Shown one piece after another: positions 1 through 10,906 of a stretch of 64,000 nucleotides of DNA. Location: assembly GCF_032884065.1 (NCBI RefSeq), contig NC_088880.1:26474715-26538714 (forward strand), written 5' to 3'. The translations under genes were made by a program, and so were the position numbers. The notes beneath the pieces are model-generated. The model was not told the DNA's origin. It was given only the letters and a program-made list of their open reading frames with translations, and did no database searches. Every line of letters starts with the position of its first letter. Within the stretch, counting starts at the first letter, position 1. This DNA comes from Artemia franciscana. Its lineage: Eukaryota; Arthropoda; Branchiopoda; Anostraca; Artemiidae.

Positions 1-234
1 CTTGATCCTGTCAATTCTCGAAATTTGAACCCACCTAGCTTAGCAAATTTTCTAAGAAGTCGTGGGTTGCCTTCGTCGAACAAGGCTCTAATTGACAGGG
101 AATGGCGTGAAAAGAGCACTGTTTCTTCGGCGAGTTTAGACACATGTACGATGTCCGTGGAGGAGTATTGGAAGTTTATCGGTAAGCAGACATACCCATG
201 TGGAAAGCCGAGGTTTGAAAACCTAAGAATTTAG
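1..234 (+). pseudogene. hAT-type transposase C-terminal part, left half
   Basis: An open frame runs from the window edge and ends at a TAG after FENLRI. It reads DPVNSRNLNPPSLANFL, then an IDREWRE segment, then VEEYWKFIGKQTYPCGKPRF. From family knowledge this order resembles the region just before the C-terminal dimerisation domain of hAT-like transposases. The expected continuation, a serine and glutamate-arginine motif followed by a lysine-threonine helix, is absent here. It reappears in the same frame and strand at 4,198, after a LINE. I infer one transposase frame interrupted by a retrotransposon. The family assignment rests on motif memory, not on an alignment. Confidence 0.5.
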
Positions 235-363
235 ATTACTGATTTTTGTACTGATTACTAGATTACTGACTATAGTACTAGATTACTAATGAGCTCTTGT
301 CGCGTGCAAAAAGTAACCAGTTTTTTTTTCCTATTGAATGTCTCTGGACTTCTAAATTAGCAT

Positions 364-1416
364 AATGTCTAATGAGAAAGAAAGACTTGTGCATAATGCT
401 TTGCTAAATTATTGATCGCGAGCGCTCCAAGCAAATAAGACTGATGAAATATGCGAAAAGGCAGTGGGATTTATGACAAGGATACGATTATAAAAGCTAA
501 GGATACACTTTGGCACTATTCGAATACTTCGAGTCGCAACGCTGCTCGCCAAAAGATTGCCGATAATTTGTTAGATATGCTGAAACTGATCCAGTTATGT
601 GAGACTAACCGGATCAAATTGCCGAAAATCGTAATCTTTGATCCTACGGAGGTCCCAACTACGCCAGATGAATTGAGTGCTATTGTTACTCAAAAAGTGA
701 AAAAAACTCCAATAGTTTGAAGAACTTTATTGAAAGTGAGAAAAAAGCCCTTGCAGCTGAGAAACTTGCTACATCCATGAATCAATTAGTCACTCCACCG
801 GCCAAGCCTTCCTATGCAGTTATTCTCAAGAAGCCCCCCTTATACCTTAAAAAGCCTGACTCCCGTAAAGCTTATCTGGAGCATGTTTGTGGAGAAGCTA
901 GTGGGAATATAATCGAGCTTTGTCCCAGTAGAGACCTCACAAAGTGGTGCCGAATCTAATATATCACTCATAACCGGGAATAACCCTGAAGTCGAGCCTA
1001 AACTCCGATATGTTCCTGAAGATCTGGATGAAAATAGCCTATATGATCTGATTGTCAACTGTTTGAAAGCAACTCAAATTCGAAACAACCGTTCGTTTAA
1101 GCTTCTATTTGAGTCTAAAGAGGACCTCGAGTCTTCTATTCGCTTTCCGCCCATCATAGAGTACGAAAGACTCCCCATTAGTATATTTCAACGCTTGCCA
1201 ACCCAATGCTTTTCTTGCCAGTCATATGGTCATTTTGCGTTTGCGTGCTCAGGTACCCGTAAATGTTCCAAGCGTGGTGAGGCTGGCCACTCCACAACTA
1301 AAGATAATCCTTGTACCAAGGCACTTAAGTGTGCTCTTTGCAATTTCTCCGACCACCCATGTTACACTTTTAAATGTCCTGTCGCTCAGTCTCTTCTAAA
1401 GAATTCCAATGCCTGA
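364..1416 (+). pseudogene. LINE ORF1 (gag-like, CCHC zinc knuckles), frameshifted
   Basis: A candidate start is the ATG at 364 (MSNEKERLVHNALLN), but TGA follows at 412 and the frame shifts before 451. The frame continues as KDTIIKAKDTLWHYSN and shifts again near 717 and 1,000. The last part (1,063-1,416) contains cysteine-histidine knuckles: CFSCQSYGHFAFAC, then KCSKRGEAGHSTTKDNPC, then KCALCNFSDHPCYTFKC. Such knuckles bind element RNA in LINE ORF1 proteins. The TGA stop overlaps the ORF2 ATG in ATGCCTGA (1,409-1,416), a layout that suits stop-coupled reinitiation. The protein is broken by at least three frame changes. Confidence 0.8.
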
Positions 1417-2065
1417 AGAAACCTTAAAAATTGTATCTCGGAACATCAATGGGAAAGTTCTACCGAGACATCACCTACTGTCTGAACTTTGCTTGCGGTT
1501 TGACGTGGTGGGTCTTCAGGAACACTTCTTGTCAAGCGATAGTTGTCAACTGTTGGAGTTCACGTCTTCTCATAATCTGTTTTTCCACCATGATAAGTCC
1601 ACTCGCGGTAGGCCTTCAGGTGGTTTGGCCCTGATGATAAAGAAAGAGCTACTTGGTAATCTAGTTGCTAAGTCTGATAGTTTCCTTGCGGTTGAAGTTT
1701 CGAATGTGGTCATATTCGTCGTTTATTTTCCCACTAATTACCGTAATGATATGTCTGAGAGAAAGTTCTCTCACACATGTACATCTATTGCCAAGCTAGT
1801 ATCAAAATATGAAGATGAATGCCTAAGTTGTCTCCTGTTTGGTGACTTTAACTGTGAACAGTCTGACCCTGAAAACAATAGATCTCAGATCTTGCTCCAT
1901 GCTTATCCAAGTCTGACCTATGTTGGAAATGATCGTGATTTTACGTACATCCATCAATCTGGTTCCGTGTCTCAGTTGGACTATTTCTATTGTTCTCTAT
2001 GATTAAACCCACCTCTAATACTATGGTTCTTCTTGATTACTCCATATCCGACCACATGCCGATCT
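1409..2065 (+). pseudogene. LINE ORF2 endonuclease domain
   Basis: This is an apurinic/apyrimidinic-like endonuclease of the exonuclease-endonuclease-phosphatase fold, which nicks target DNA to prime reverse transcription. Visible motifs are SRNINGK near the start, VVGLQEHF with the catalytic glutamate, GGLALMIKKE, LLFGDFNCE with the aspartate-asparagine pair, and SQLDYF. The frame closes at 2,002, but the terminal catalytic motif SISDHMPI continues in another frame at about 2,040-2,065, so one frameshift separates it. The domain is otherwise intact. The start is the ATG at 1,409, which overlaps the ORF1 stop. Confidence 0.85.
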
Positions 2066-4087
2066 GTAATTCTTTTCAAATAAAGCCCTTGCCGCAAACT
2101 TCACCCACAAATTCCCCACCTAAATGGTTCTTCAGCCTCAACTGGGAAGCAGCTAACATCGATTCCTACCAGAGTTCATGTGACTACATACTGTCGAAGA
2201 TCCGAATTCCTTTCGCACTTCTCTGTTGTCCAAATATGACAGTAAAATCAGAAAAAAACATCCTACTAAACATATACTGTCTGAGATAACGCATGCTATC
2301 CATACAGCTGAGAAAACTGCAATTCTGGTCCGCGAAATTCGCCACGGCACGGAAGTGCGTAACTGGCGGAATAATCCTAATCTCCTGGCGCATGTGATTC
2401 AGCGAAATTCCGGCTACATTTATGGGTAGATTGTGGGAAGCTGCGCTCTGGAGTAGTCAACGCTGTTCGTATTTACACGAGACGTAAATTTTCCAAAGCC
2501 ATCGCACAGCATAAGGCTAACGAAATTGCCCGTACCAGCGAGACTGTCGATAATTCGCCTCTTGCTTTATGGCATCTTCGATCTAAGAACAAATCTTCCA
2601 ATGGCCCGCCCTGCATGCCAGAAAAAGACTGGTGCGACTACTTCAGAGACCAATTTTCAGCCCCTAATTCCTACCTAGATAACACCTTTTGCCAGGCCCT
2701 CGATATGGAGCTTCAGTTTGCAGTTGAGGATATTGGTGTCCTGGTCACTCCGTCCTTGATGCGTTCCAAAATTGATAAGGTAAAAAAAAAAGTCTAAGAG
2801 TATCGATGGTATATCTGGTATCCATTTAAGCTTTGCCAGCAATCTTCTCCTATAGTACCTTTCTCTGCTATTTCAAATGATTTTCGTTACTGGCATCGTT
2901 CCAGACAGCTTTGGTGTTGGATTGGTCCATCCTATTCTCAAAAAAGGTAAACCAGCTGACCAGTGCGCTTCATATCGTCCGATCACTGTTTCAACTACTT
3001 TTTGTAAGCTATTTGAATCCCTTATTTTTGATGAAATTGCACTTCGATGCACTACTCCGGACGACCAGTTCGGTTTCAAAAAGCACTCAGGACGGGAACA
3101 CGTTCACAGCGTTCTTGCAAATCTTCTTATTGATGCAGATAAAAATGGTGATCTTCTCGTCTTTGGAGCACTTGATGTTAGTAGAGCCTTCGATTCTGGC
3201 ATCCATGGCCATATCCTGCTCAAAGCCCTTCAGCTAGGTGTTTCCTCTTGCATCCTTTCCCCTGTTTACAGTATGTACAATAAGCTCTCGGCTGTTATCC
3301 TGATCCCCTCTCCGTCCGGCAGTTTTCCTTCAAAGGAAATGCTGAGTGTCAAGAAAGGCGTACGTCAAGGTTGCAAAACTTCTCCATCACTGTTTAATAA
3401 CGCTATTATCGAAGCACAGCAAGTAATAAAGCCGTCGTGCTTTTTCCCGTGGGATTAACCTTTCGCTGCTGAACTTTGCTGATGACATTCTTCATGTTTC
3501 TCGTTCGATATCTTTATTTCAACAGAATTACGACTCACTTGCAGCGGCATACAAGTAGATCGAACTTTCCTTCAACGAATCTAAAACAGAACTTCTTTTC
3601 TTCAATGGTTCAAAAAATGAGCTTTCAATTAGCCTCTCCGTTAAAATTAGCGACACTGATTAAGCCTTGTGAGTCCCTTACGTATCTTGGCCTTCCTATT
3701 TCTTCTACATTGAAGGACACACGCTCAGCACTGACAAACCATCTCTGTTCCCGTCTACGAGCGTCTAACGGATTACTTGTTGCCAATAAGTATCGTTTCA
3801 ACCGTCCTCTCCTTACCCGGCTATACAATGCTTTTACTACTACCCCCCATCTGCTTGCTCTAGTTCCCTTCTGGAAAATATTCAAAGCTACCGAAAAGAA
3901 AGCCATTTGCAGCGCATTTCACAGTTATGATAAGTTTCTCCTGCGTCTCCCTTTGTGGGACAGCAATGGCGGCATCTCCAGGAAATATAAGGTCACCAAC
4001 CCTTCCATGGCCATAGAGAGAAGAATCTACAAATTCAGTACCAATGTTTTAAGAGCCAACCACCCCTGGACTGGTGTTGTTTTATAA
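2066..4087 (+). pseudogene. LINE ORF2 reverse transcriptase domain, broken
   Basis: This is the reverse transcriptase of the same element. The linker carries WCDYFRDQFSAPNSYLD near 2,622. Fingers and palm follow: GLVHPILKKGKPADQCASYR and PITVSTTFCKLFES from about 2,910, DDQFGFKKHSGREHVHS, LDVSRAFDSG, and GVRQGCKTSPSLFN at about 3,360. The catalytic FADD lies at 3,475-3,486, in another frame, just after the main frame stops at 3,458. A thumb-like segment with CESLTYLGLPISS follows near 3,670. Several frameshifts make it non-functional. The minus-strand fragment at 35,850-36,510 has matching linker and RT motifs and probably belongs to the same or a related family. Confidence 0.85.
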
Positions 4088-4197
4088 TATTTGTAGTGGA
4101 AGTGTATTTAAATTTTTGTGCTTTTCTTTCTTTTTCTTTTATATACTCCGTCTTTTCCGTTTTTGACGGGTAATATATTAATAATAATAATAATTAC

Positions 4198-4458
4198 ATG
4201 TGTGCACTGCAATTTTCTAAAGTTACAGCAGAGCGCTTGTTCAGGGCCCTCAAAGATTTGAAAACAGATAAACAAAACTGTTTGGCGACAAAATCGGTTG
4301 CGTGTAGTCTTCAGACCAAAGTGGGAATGAAGAGACTCAATCTCAGTTCCTCTTCTCTTGTCCTTGACCGTGAAATGACGAAGCTTCTGTCAAATGTTAA
4401 GGCTTCTGCAACTGCTGAAGAAGTAGCTACGCTTATTTCTGGTTTCGTGGCTCCCTAG
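4198..4458 (+). pseudogene. hAT-type transposase C-terminal dimerisation part, right half
   Basis: The frame begins directly after the LINE tail. It reads LQFSKVTAERLFRALKDLKT and then a QTKVG segment, ending at a TAG at 4,456. From family knowledge this follows the pattern of the hAT C-terminal dimerisation domain (serine, then glutamate-arginine-phenylalanine, then a lysine-threonine segment, then a helix ending in lysine-glycine). It is in frame 1, like the fragment at 1-234, so the two are probably one protein split by the LINE. Usual core residues are altered (Lys-Val where Asn/Ala-Asp/Val is common), and the copy looks old. Confidence 0.5.
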
Positions 4459-5070
4459 GTCGTAGGTGGTGTGCTTAGTTTAGCTGATATTGTGCCTCTT
4501 CGTGGCAATTTTCAATGACATATTTTTTTGGTATAATTGAATATAATTGAAACCTGAAGGCTTTATTTTTTCCTGCACAGTATAGTACGAACAAGGTTTG
4601 TTGCAAATACATGTTAGATCATTCGAAAAATTCTTTTGGCTTTCCCATCCCAAAATACTCCCTTTTTGGTGCAGAATAAATTGAAAAAGCTGATTTACAC
4701 TCTAGGATTTAAGCAGGCCTCAGTGTTTGAAGCTAGGTAGAACTGCCGGACCGAAAAGGCTTTTGAAACACCAGTCAAGAAAATAAAACCTGTATATATT
4801 TTCAACCAATCAGAGAAAAAACGGATTGGCCAGGTATCCTAAACAAAATTCTTTTTAGTTATTTTAAGTTTATCTTTTTAAACCGAATCTTACGCGTAGG
4901 GACCTTTATGGTATTTGTCCGGGATAAATTTTTAACTGTATTGAATTGTCTAGACAATTTTTCCTGGGAGAGGAATAATTTTTCTGTGGAGATGGAGCTG
5001 GATTTCCTGGCATTTTTAAAAAACTGTTTGAAATAAAATAAAAGATTTTTTCCGTCTGAAAGTACGCCCA
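4459..5070. other. Non-coding, AT-rich
   Basis: I see no convincing coding frame. The first part is probably the 3' flank of the hAT copy. Confidence 0.5.
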
Positions 5071-5320
5071 AGGAGCGACATTAAAATGAACAAAAAAAAT
5101 ATTATATATATGAAAAGGATAGCCCCCTTTTTCTTTACGCTTAAGTTCAGATTTAGTCCCGATTCTGTAAGAACAACTTCCAAAACAATTGAAAAATGAG
5201 AAGCTTAAGTACTAAAAAACTTCAGCATGAATAGTTGGGCGTTTAGAAGGGGACAGTCCTCTCACTATGTTATCGTTTCTATTCGTTTTAATTTTTAATT
5301 CTGTTCCTGGCTTTCAGGTG
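5070..5320. repeat. Old copy of the AAGGAGCGACATTAAAA foldback family
   Basis: The left side reads AAGGAGCGACATTAAAATGA with a CTTTACGCTTAAGTT segment. The right side reads CTATTCGTTTTAATTTTTAA after an AAACTTCAG segment. This is the same arm order as the well-preserved foldback at 22,047-22,330, but heavily mutated. Confidence 0.55.
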
Positions 5321-6203
5321 ATTTTTTAAAATTAAATTTCTGGTGTAAGTTCATGTTTGCTTGCCGAAGAATATTCATTAATTTCGGAGAAATCATTGCA
5401 CATGTTATTGCTTTGTATGAGATTATTGCCTTTTTATAGGCTACTTTATTTTCGTCGTCTTTCTGAAAATAAATGACATAAAAATCTCGTTTTCGGGCTA
5501 TGGGAATAAAGCAGCAAAGATAATATAGAACCTAAAGCAACAAAATTGCAATATCATTCAGCCTATTTTTTTTTTAATTTATTTAAAAATAGTACTGAGG
5601 TTTTGTCTGCAATACCAGCAAAAATCATTTTTGGCTATGGCTTCCAATCCTGTACCCTAGCTCTAGAACCTATTTTGTTAAAAACTTGATTTAGTACGCG
5701 GATCCAAGCCCTACTTGAGCCTGAAAACGAAGGTATAACCAATTTTGGCTCCCAAATTTTGCAACAAAATTTCATTTTGAACTTGCCCCCGAAAATTCCC
5801 CGAATCTTGAAGACTTGTCCCCGAAAACACCCCGAATTTTTTAAACTTGTCCCCGAATTTTGAGAATCGAGAGTGGAAGCCCTGATCTGAGGAGGTATAG
5901 AGCACGGAACCACATTTTGGTAATACAGATTGAAAATCCTTGTGTGAGCCCAATTCAAACAAGCGAGAAGACACCTACCTTTCAATTAACACGTTGGTGC
6001 TTGGGAGGCGGGGGGGGGGCTCTGTTAGATGAACCACGTGCTCACTTCATACCTCAAATCATGCAGATTGAGATTTGCATTCTTCAGATATACCCCTAAT
6101 GCATTCTTCAGATATACCCCTAATAATACAGAGTGATAATTTTAGCTTGATTCCGCTTCTAACAACGTGCAACATGCCTACTTTTCTGCTAAAAAGTTTG
6201 CAG
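5321..6203. other. Non-coding, with a 24-bp tandem duplication near 6,077-6,124
   Basis: No gene is evident. GCATTCTTCAGATATACCCC followed by TAAT occurs twice in a row at about 6,077-6,124. Open frames between 5,635 and 6,099 have no recognisable motif. Confidence 0.5.
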
Positions 6204-6355
6204 TAAAAGGGGGCTTGGGTTCACTTTGGGCATCCAATCTCCAGAGATGGAGAACCACTACATGTTTCTGACTTATACAAGTCTCAAATTGTCGCTTTTT
6301 GCTGAAGACATGGCATCGGGAGGATCTTGGTGCAACTTGGACCCAGCTAATTTTT
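6204..6355 (+). pseudogene. Coding-like segment of unknown origin with an in-frame stop
   Basis: In the frame that starts after the TAA at 6,204, the translation reads KGAWVHFGHPISRDGEPLHV and then SDLYKSQIVAF. It meets a TGA at 6,303-6,305, continues RHGIGRILVQLGPS and ends at TAA. The composition is protein-like rather than AT-driven, but I do not recognise the family. It is most likely a transposon-derived relic. Low certainty. Confidence 0.2.
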
Positions 6356-8529
6356 CTAGATTATGACTTTGCTCGTTTTCTATTTTTAGGATTTAGCGAT
6401 TAAAGACTTGGCTCATTTTTACAGCCAACCAGGATTCTGTTTATCGTTCTGAAGTCATTACCCTATTTTGTTTCCAATCTTTAATACACCAAGGGTGTAT
6501 GGAGTTTAATAACCCCATAACTTTTTAAAAACGATGCATCTCATAAACTAGTTTGATTCAAAAAAGACTGATGTTATATATTTGTATCTGCTCATCAAGG
6601 ACTACTGATTAGCGTTCGTACCTGTTTTTATTTAAAAGCGGAATTTTTCTATTCTTTAAATGGATAAATAAGAATAGTTTATGAAGTTTATTTATAATAA
6701 ATTTCTCTGGAAATTCTCCTTTTGTACCGGATTCGAGTCGGATCTATTGAGTCCCCCCTCCCGCCGTATGGAGAGATACCTGTTTATGATTGACAAATAT
6801 CAAACTGAAGGTTTTCTGCAGAGTCCAAGAAAATTCTGCTGTTCTACATGAACTCTTTCCCCCCTTCTTCTGTCAGTTCAGTTCACTAAGAAAAACTATA
6901 ACAGTCATAACATACATAATCTCTCATCTCTATGCAAAAAATGCATGCTGAGTCCCTTATCACCTCAAAAATAAATACACACTATGGCTCTCCATCCACT
7001 CCTTAATACAACCATGGCCCCCATCAACAAAACCATCCTTATAAGTCCCCACCTCTTCATCCAGGAGGAAACCACTCCAACCCCCACACAAAAAAAAACT
7101 CCTCAATAATGGCTAAAATCACTAATTTCCAAATCTTGATTTCCAAGATTCTGGTTTAGAGTTCAAGGACGTGTTTGCTTTCAGGGAAGGAAATTCGAAA
7201 ACGTAAAATTGGGTTTTTCATAAACTTTTAATTAACCTCTAGACTGTTCTTTGGAAGGGCGCATGCGAAGTTCGGGACTTTCAAAACCATCAAAATCCTC
7301 ATTTTTCTTTTATTTTCCCTAATAGCTTTTTTTTATTTTATTTTCTTATTTTAGAATTCTTTATATTTTTCTCCTTAATCCTTTTTATCGAGATGTTCAG
7401 ACATTTTCGAATTTCCCTAAGAGCATTTTGAAAAGCAAAAATTTTCTTCTATGCCTTACTCATTTTGCCTCAGTTTTTTTCTTTTGGTAATCTTGTTTAA
7501 CCTATTCTAGTTCAGCAATATCATGCTGATTAATTCTTCAGACTCTATCCAGAAGTTACACAAAGTTTTCATTCATAACACAGAATATGCAAGTAAAGAT
7601 ATACACTGAGTTATGCTAGAAGTGAGGGATATCTAATTGCAATCTAATTTTTCAGATTTAATTTTGGATTTCTTTTCATTATTTAGTTTTGTATTTTAAG
7701 TTATATTCCCACTGAGCTGATGGTTATTTCCAGCAAGGATGGAGCCTTCAAGTAATTTTAGTTTTAAATTTTTAGAGTACATAATTAAATTGGTTGTATA
7801 TTTCAATGACGTGTTTTCTCACAGTTCTTTAGTTTGTTATATTTATTGAGTTTTGTTGTTCTAGATCTAGAGCTACGATTTAAGTATGCTGGGTAATTTA
7901 GACAATAACTTTTAGCTAGATAACAAAGTTAATTGCTTTATGTCTGAGTTTATTTAATGCTTTTTCAGAGTAAACGTAATGAAATTTATACATCTAGAAT
8001 CATAATAATTTGGTTTATTTTTTCTGAATTTGGTTTGTTAATTGCTTTATGTCAGAAATATACCACATTTCTTAGAATAAGAAAAACTCTAGTGGTATCT
8101 CAGGCGTCACCCATCATTGATTCTTGACCAATAACTAAATATGTGCGTCTAACTGAAAGCTTAGGAAATGTAAATGACGCAGTCACTTAACCATGGCATA
8201 ATAAGAGTTTTTTCAATGCCCAGAGGCACGGGAATTTAGTCTCCCCCTTGCACACGCCTGAAATAATTTTTTATGGACTTTTATACTCAATGTAAATAAT
8301 ACAGATGAGTTGTTAATCCCCTCTGTAAATGAAATCTTGAACGCATCCCTATTTTGAACAGGTTGTGTTTTCGGTAAATGTCTTGTTGAACTGGTTTCTT
8401 TCAAATTTTCGTCTCATTTCCTTTTCCAGTATTTAAATATGTTTATTATCCTTTATGTTCAGTTTCACTGTCTCTGCTATTTTCTCTCTTTTCAACAGTC
8501 GTTTAGTGTACATTTATTTTGTTTTTCAG
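6356..8529. other. Non-coding, AT-rich; possible intron of the gene ending at 8,609
   Basis: No clear exon is visible. If the terminal exon candidate at 8,530 is real, part of this stretch would be its intron. Confidence 0.4.
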
Positions 8530-8609
8530 ATCCTATTGTTGGTCAAGCCCGTTCAAACGCAATATCGTCTTCACCAGCACCAGGAGGGAGCACTGTTGCA
8601 AGTGAATAA
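8530..8609 (+). CDS. Candidate terminal exon of an unassigned gene
   Basis: A strong acceptor (TTTTGTTTTTCAG) ends at 8,529. The frame that follows, with a split first codon, reads PIVGQARSNAISSSPAPGG, then STVASE, then TAA at 8,607-8,609. The Ser/Pro/Gly/Ala composition is unlike the AT-driven noise around it. An AATAAA lies at 8,935-8,940, giving a plausible 3' UTR of about 330 nt. I do not recognise the protein and could not find upstream exons with confidence. If real, the gene is convergent with DDX23. Confidence 0.3.
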
Positions 8610-9945
8610 GCTATTCTCTTTTTAGGTCATCTTTTTATTAAGAAGTCATCTTTTTATTAAGAATAATTAAGTATGGATAAGACATCCGTGTCTGGAAATG
8701 AATGAGCTAATTCATAAAGTGGAATTCGATTTTTTTTTTTCTCCAGCAATTACTCTAAGTGTTTTAATTTATCAAAGCCTGATAGTGTTTTCTCTTTTTT
8801 TTACGAAATTCAGTTGTTTACTTTGTGTAAGGTCAATGTTCCAAAACTAGGGATTCAAATGAGACCTGATTTCTTGGAAAGAGGCGCCAAGCCTTTTTTT
8901 GAATGTGGCTATGTTGTTTTTTTCCTTTTTTGGTAATAAACACACTTAACTTATCTATGATTGACAAATATTTTAATAGGTATTTTTTTGTCTATCTTTA
9001 TAGTAACAAGGGTACTGAATGTTTAAAAAAGAATATTGTTTGAATTAGTTGAGTTGGAACTTACACAGCAATATAAATATAAAAAATTAGGAAAAATCGG
9101 AAATTCAATTTTTATATAAAAAAAAAGGCCTCCATATGCAATTGCAGCTGTATAGCTTTTAGTAGTAGCAGAGGCTAAATTTAAAAAATCCCACGTGGGT
9201 GAAGAATTAGCAGGTTCGGCGTGGTAACATTGGTGAAATGTATAATGGCATAAACATTTCTACTTTCGAACCAATCAAACGAAAGCTTATGAAATCGCGG
9301 TTTTCGTGTATGAATGTAACTGAGATGGATCAAGGGGGCACATAATTAATGATTTTGATATACTTGGTACTTTAAAATTCTAGTAGTGAAATGAATGAGA
9401 AACTGAAGAAAATTTGAACCAAGTAGTGGCCCCAATTTGTGACAATGTTGATGGGAAAATAGATTTTACAAAACCAAGGGACAATTGCATTTTCATCCTA
9501 TTTAAATTCCAAAAAGGGCACTTCTCAATGAAAGTACCAAAAAAGGGATTTATCGACCTTTTTCCCAATGACGATGGAACGCTGTGCAGAAGACCTAGAA
9601 AAACTCAGAAACATTACATTCAATTCGCCTATTCAATGTTTGGATTTCTATTTTAGGTCTAAGTTTTTCAAAATTGAATAGATATCTTCCGAAAGCGTGT
9701 GGATTATTTTAGTTTTTAAACCATTCTTATCGACTGTAAATTAGGGTTCTACTATTGTACTTTTTATAGCTATGTTTGAGTTGGTGCTAGATGGCGTTTC
9801 TTTTTCTCAGAGATGAACTCGTTTCGTATTTTATCAAATTCCCATCCTTTTTGATCTGAATCAAAGTATATAAATCTATACAGTATAATCAAACTCAGTA
9901 GTAGTAGGGATTGCCCACTTCCCATTATGCGGTGTACATCTGCGT
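8610..9945. other. Non-coding; possible 3' UTR, then unannotated sequence
   Basis: A short tandem duplication of AAGTCATCTTTTTATTAAG lies just after 8,630. The open frame at 9,414-9,656 has no recognisable motif and I do not support it as a gene. Confidence 0.4.
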
Positions 9946-9992
9946 CACCACGCGTGGCCCATTTCCTCCACGTGACACAATATCGCCACGTG
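9946..9992. promoter_or_regulatory. Cluster of E-box-like palindromes
   Basis: CCACGCGTGG lies at about 9,948-9,957, and CACGTG occurs at 9,969-9,974 and 9,987-9,992. Three near-identical palindromes within 45 bp is more than expected in this AT-rich sequence. CACGTG is the core for bHLH factors such as Myc/Max, USF and Clock/Cycle. No gene start was identified beside it, so a regulatory role is only a possibility. Confidence 0.25.
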
Positions 9993-10906
9993 GCTCAGTG
10001 TTGCCAGAAGGTGAAACAAAAAAGCCGCCAAAATACGCCCAAGCTTTTAAAAACCAAGACAGCCATCATGGTTCTACAATTAAAGCAGACGTTCGACATT
10101 TTCTTCAACAAAGTTCAACAATTAAAGCAGACGTCTCGCATTGATCGAAAAGTAATTTGCGTTTACAACCGGTTATTACTTCTTTTACAAAAAAAAACAT
10201 TAAATTCAGACCATCTTGACTAACAAGAAAATCCAAATGTTAATAAAGGATCTCAGCATTGTTTTCCACGTCTAATCCATATTCAGCGACTGCAATTTTC
10301 ATATTCTTAGGTGTGTTCTTTTGCAAAGAAAAAATACACCAATGCTTAAAAAACTGGGCAATAATTTTTTTTATATATATACATGGGAGGTATATACATA
10401 TATACCTACCTGGGAGGCATATATTATATAATGAATTAAGCATCTAGTAATTCTGAAACTAATTCGAGGATTATATTCATGAAAGAAAGATGATAATACT
10501 AGTAAAATATATGAGCATTTCTTCCTCTCAAAGATTAGTAATTCATAACCATGATCATATATCCCAGTCACTTTTCTTTGTTGTTTATTTTGTAGAGTTA
10601 ATCAATTTGGCAAGTAAGCATCTCACAACGTATTTGAGGGTAGGTATTGGTGCCGAATTACTTAGTTGATATTTTTCTTAACGAATATTCATGCTTCGTC
10701 TGATCCAAATAATCCTTTTATGTATTGGTGTCTACTACTTGTTTTCCTTCTGAAAAATTCTAAAAGGGTAAAAATTTTGCCAATTAGAGCAAATATTCAC
10801 TGGTGTCTACGTAAAAAAAATAACACACATCCCCCTTACACATCTAAAAAAAAATCCTGTGTGTAAAAAAAAATTTAATAGCAATTAAATAAATCTATGG
10901 AAAAAA
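9993..10906. other. Non-coding, with a short direct repeat and 3' flank of DDX23
   Basis: ACAATTAAAGCAGACGT occurs twice, near 10,077 and 10,118. TATA-rich stretches lie at 10,370-10,430. On the minus strand just beyond the DDX23 stop there is an ATTAAA variant polyadenylation signal (plus-strand TTTAAT at 10,874-10,879). Confidence 0.4.

Larger units (their letters stand above)
235..4197 (+). mobile_element. Decayed non-LTR retrotransposon (LINE-1 of this window) with TAA-repeat tail
   Basis: The element has, in order, a gag-like frame with zinc knuckles, an apurinic-type endonuclease, a reverse transcriptase, a short 3' UTR and a TAATAATAATAATAA tail at about 4,178-4,193. TAA-type tails are typical of I/Jockey/CR1-like LINEs. 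Several frameshifts and stops interrupt both ORFs, so it is inactive. Its 5' edge lies somewhere between 235 and 360, where GATTACT-containing short repeats occur. I could not define a target-site duplication. It sits inside a hAT transposase frame. Confidence 0.85.
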
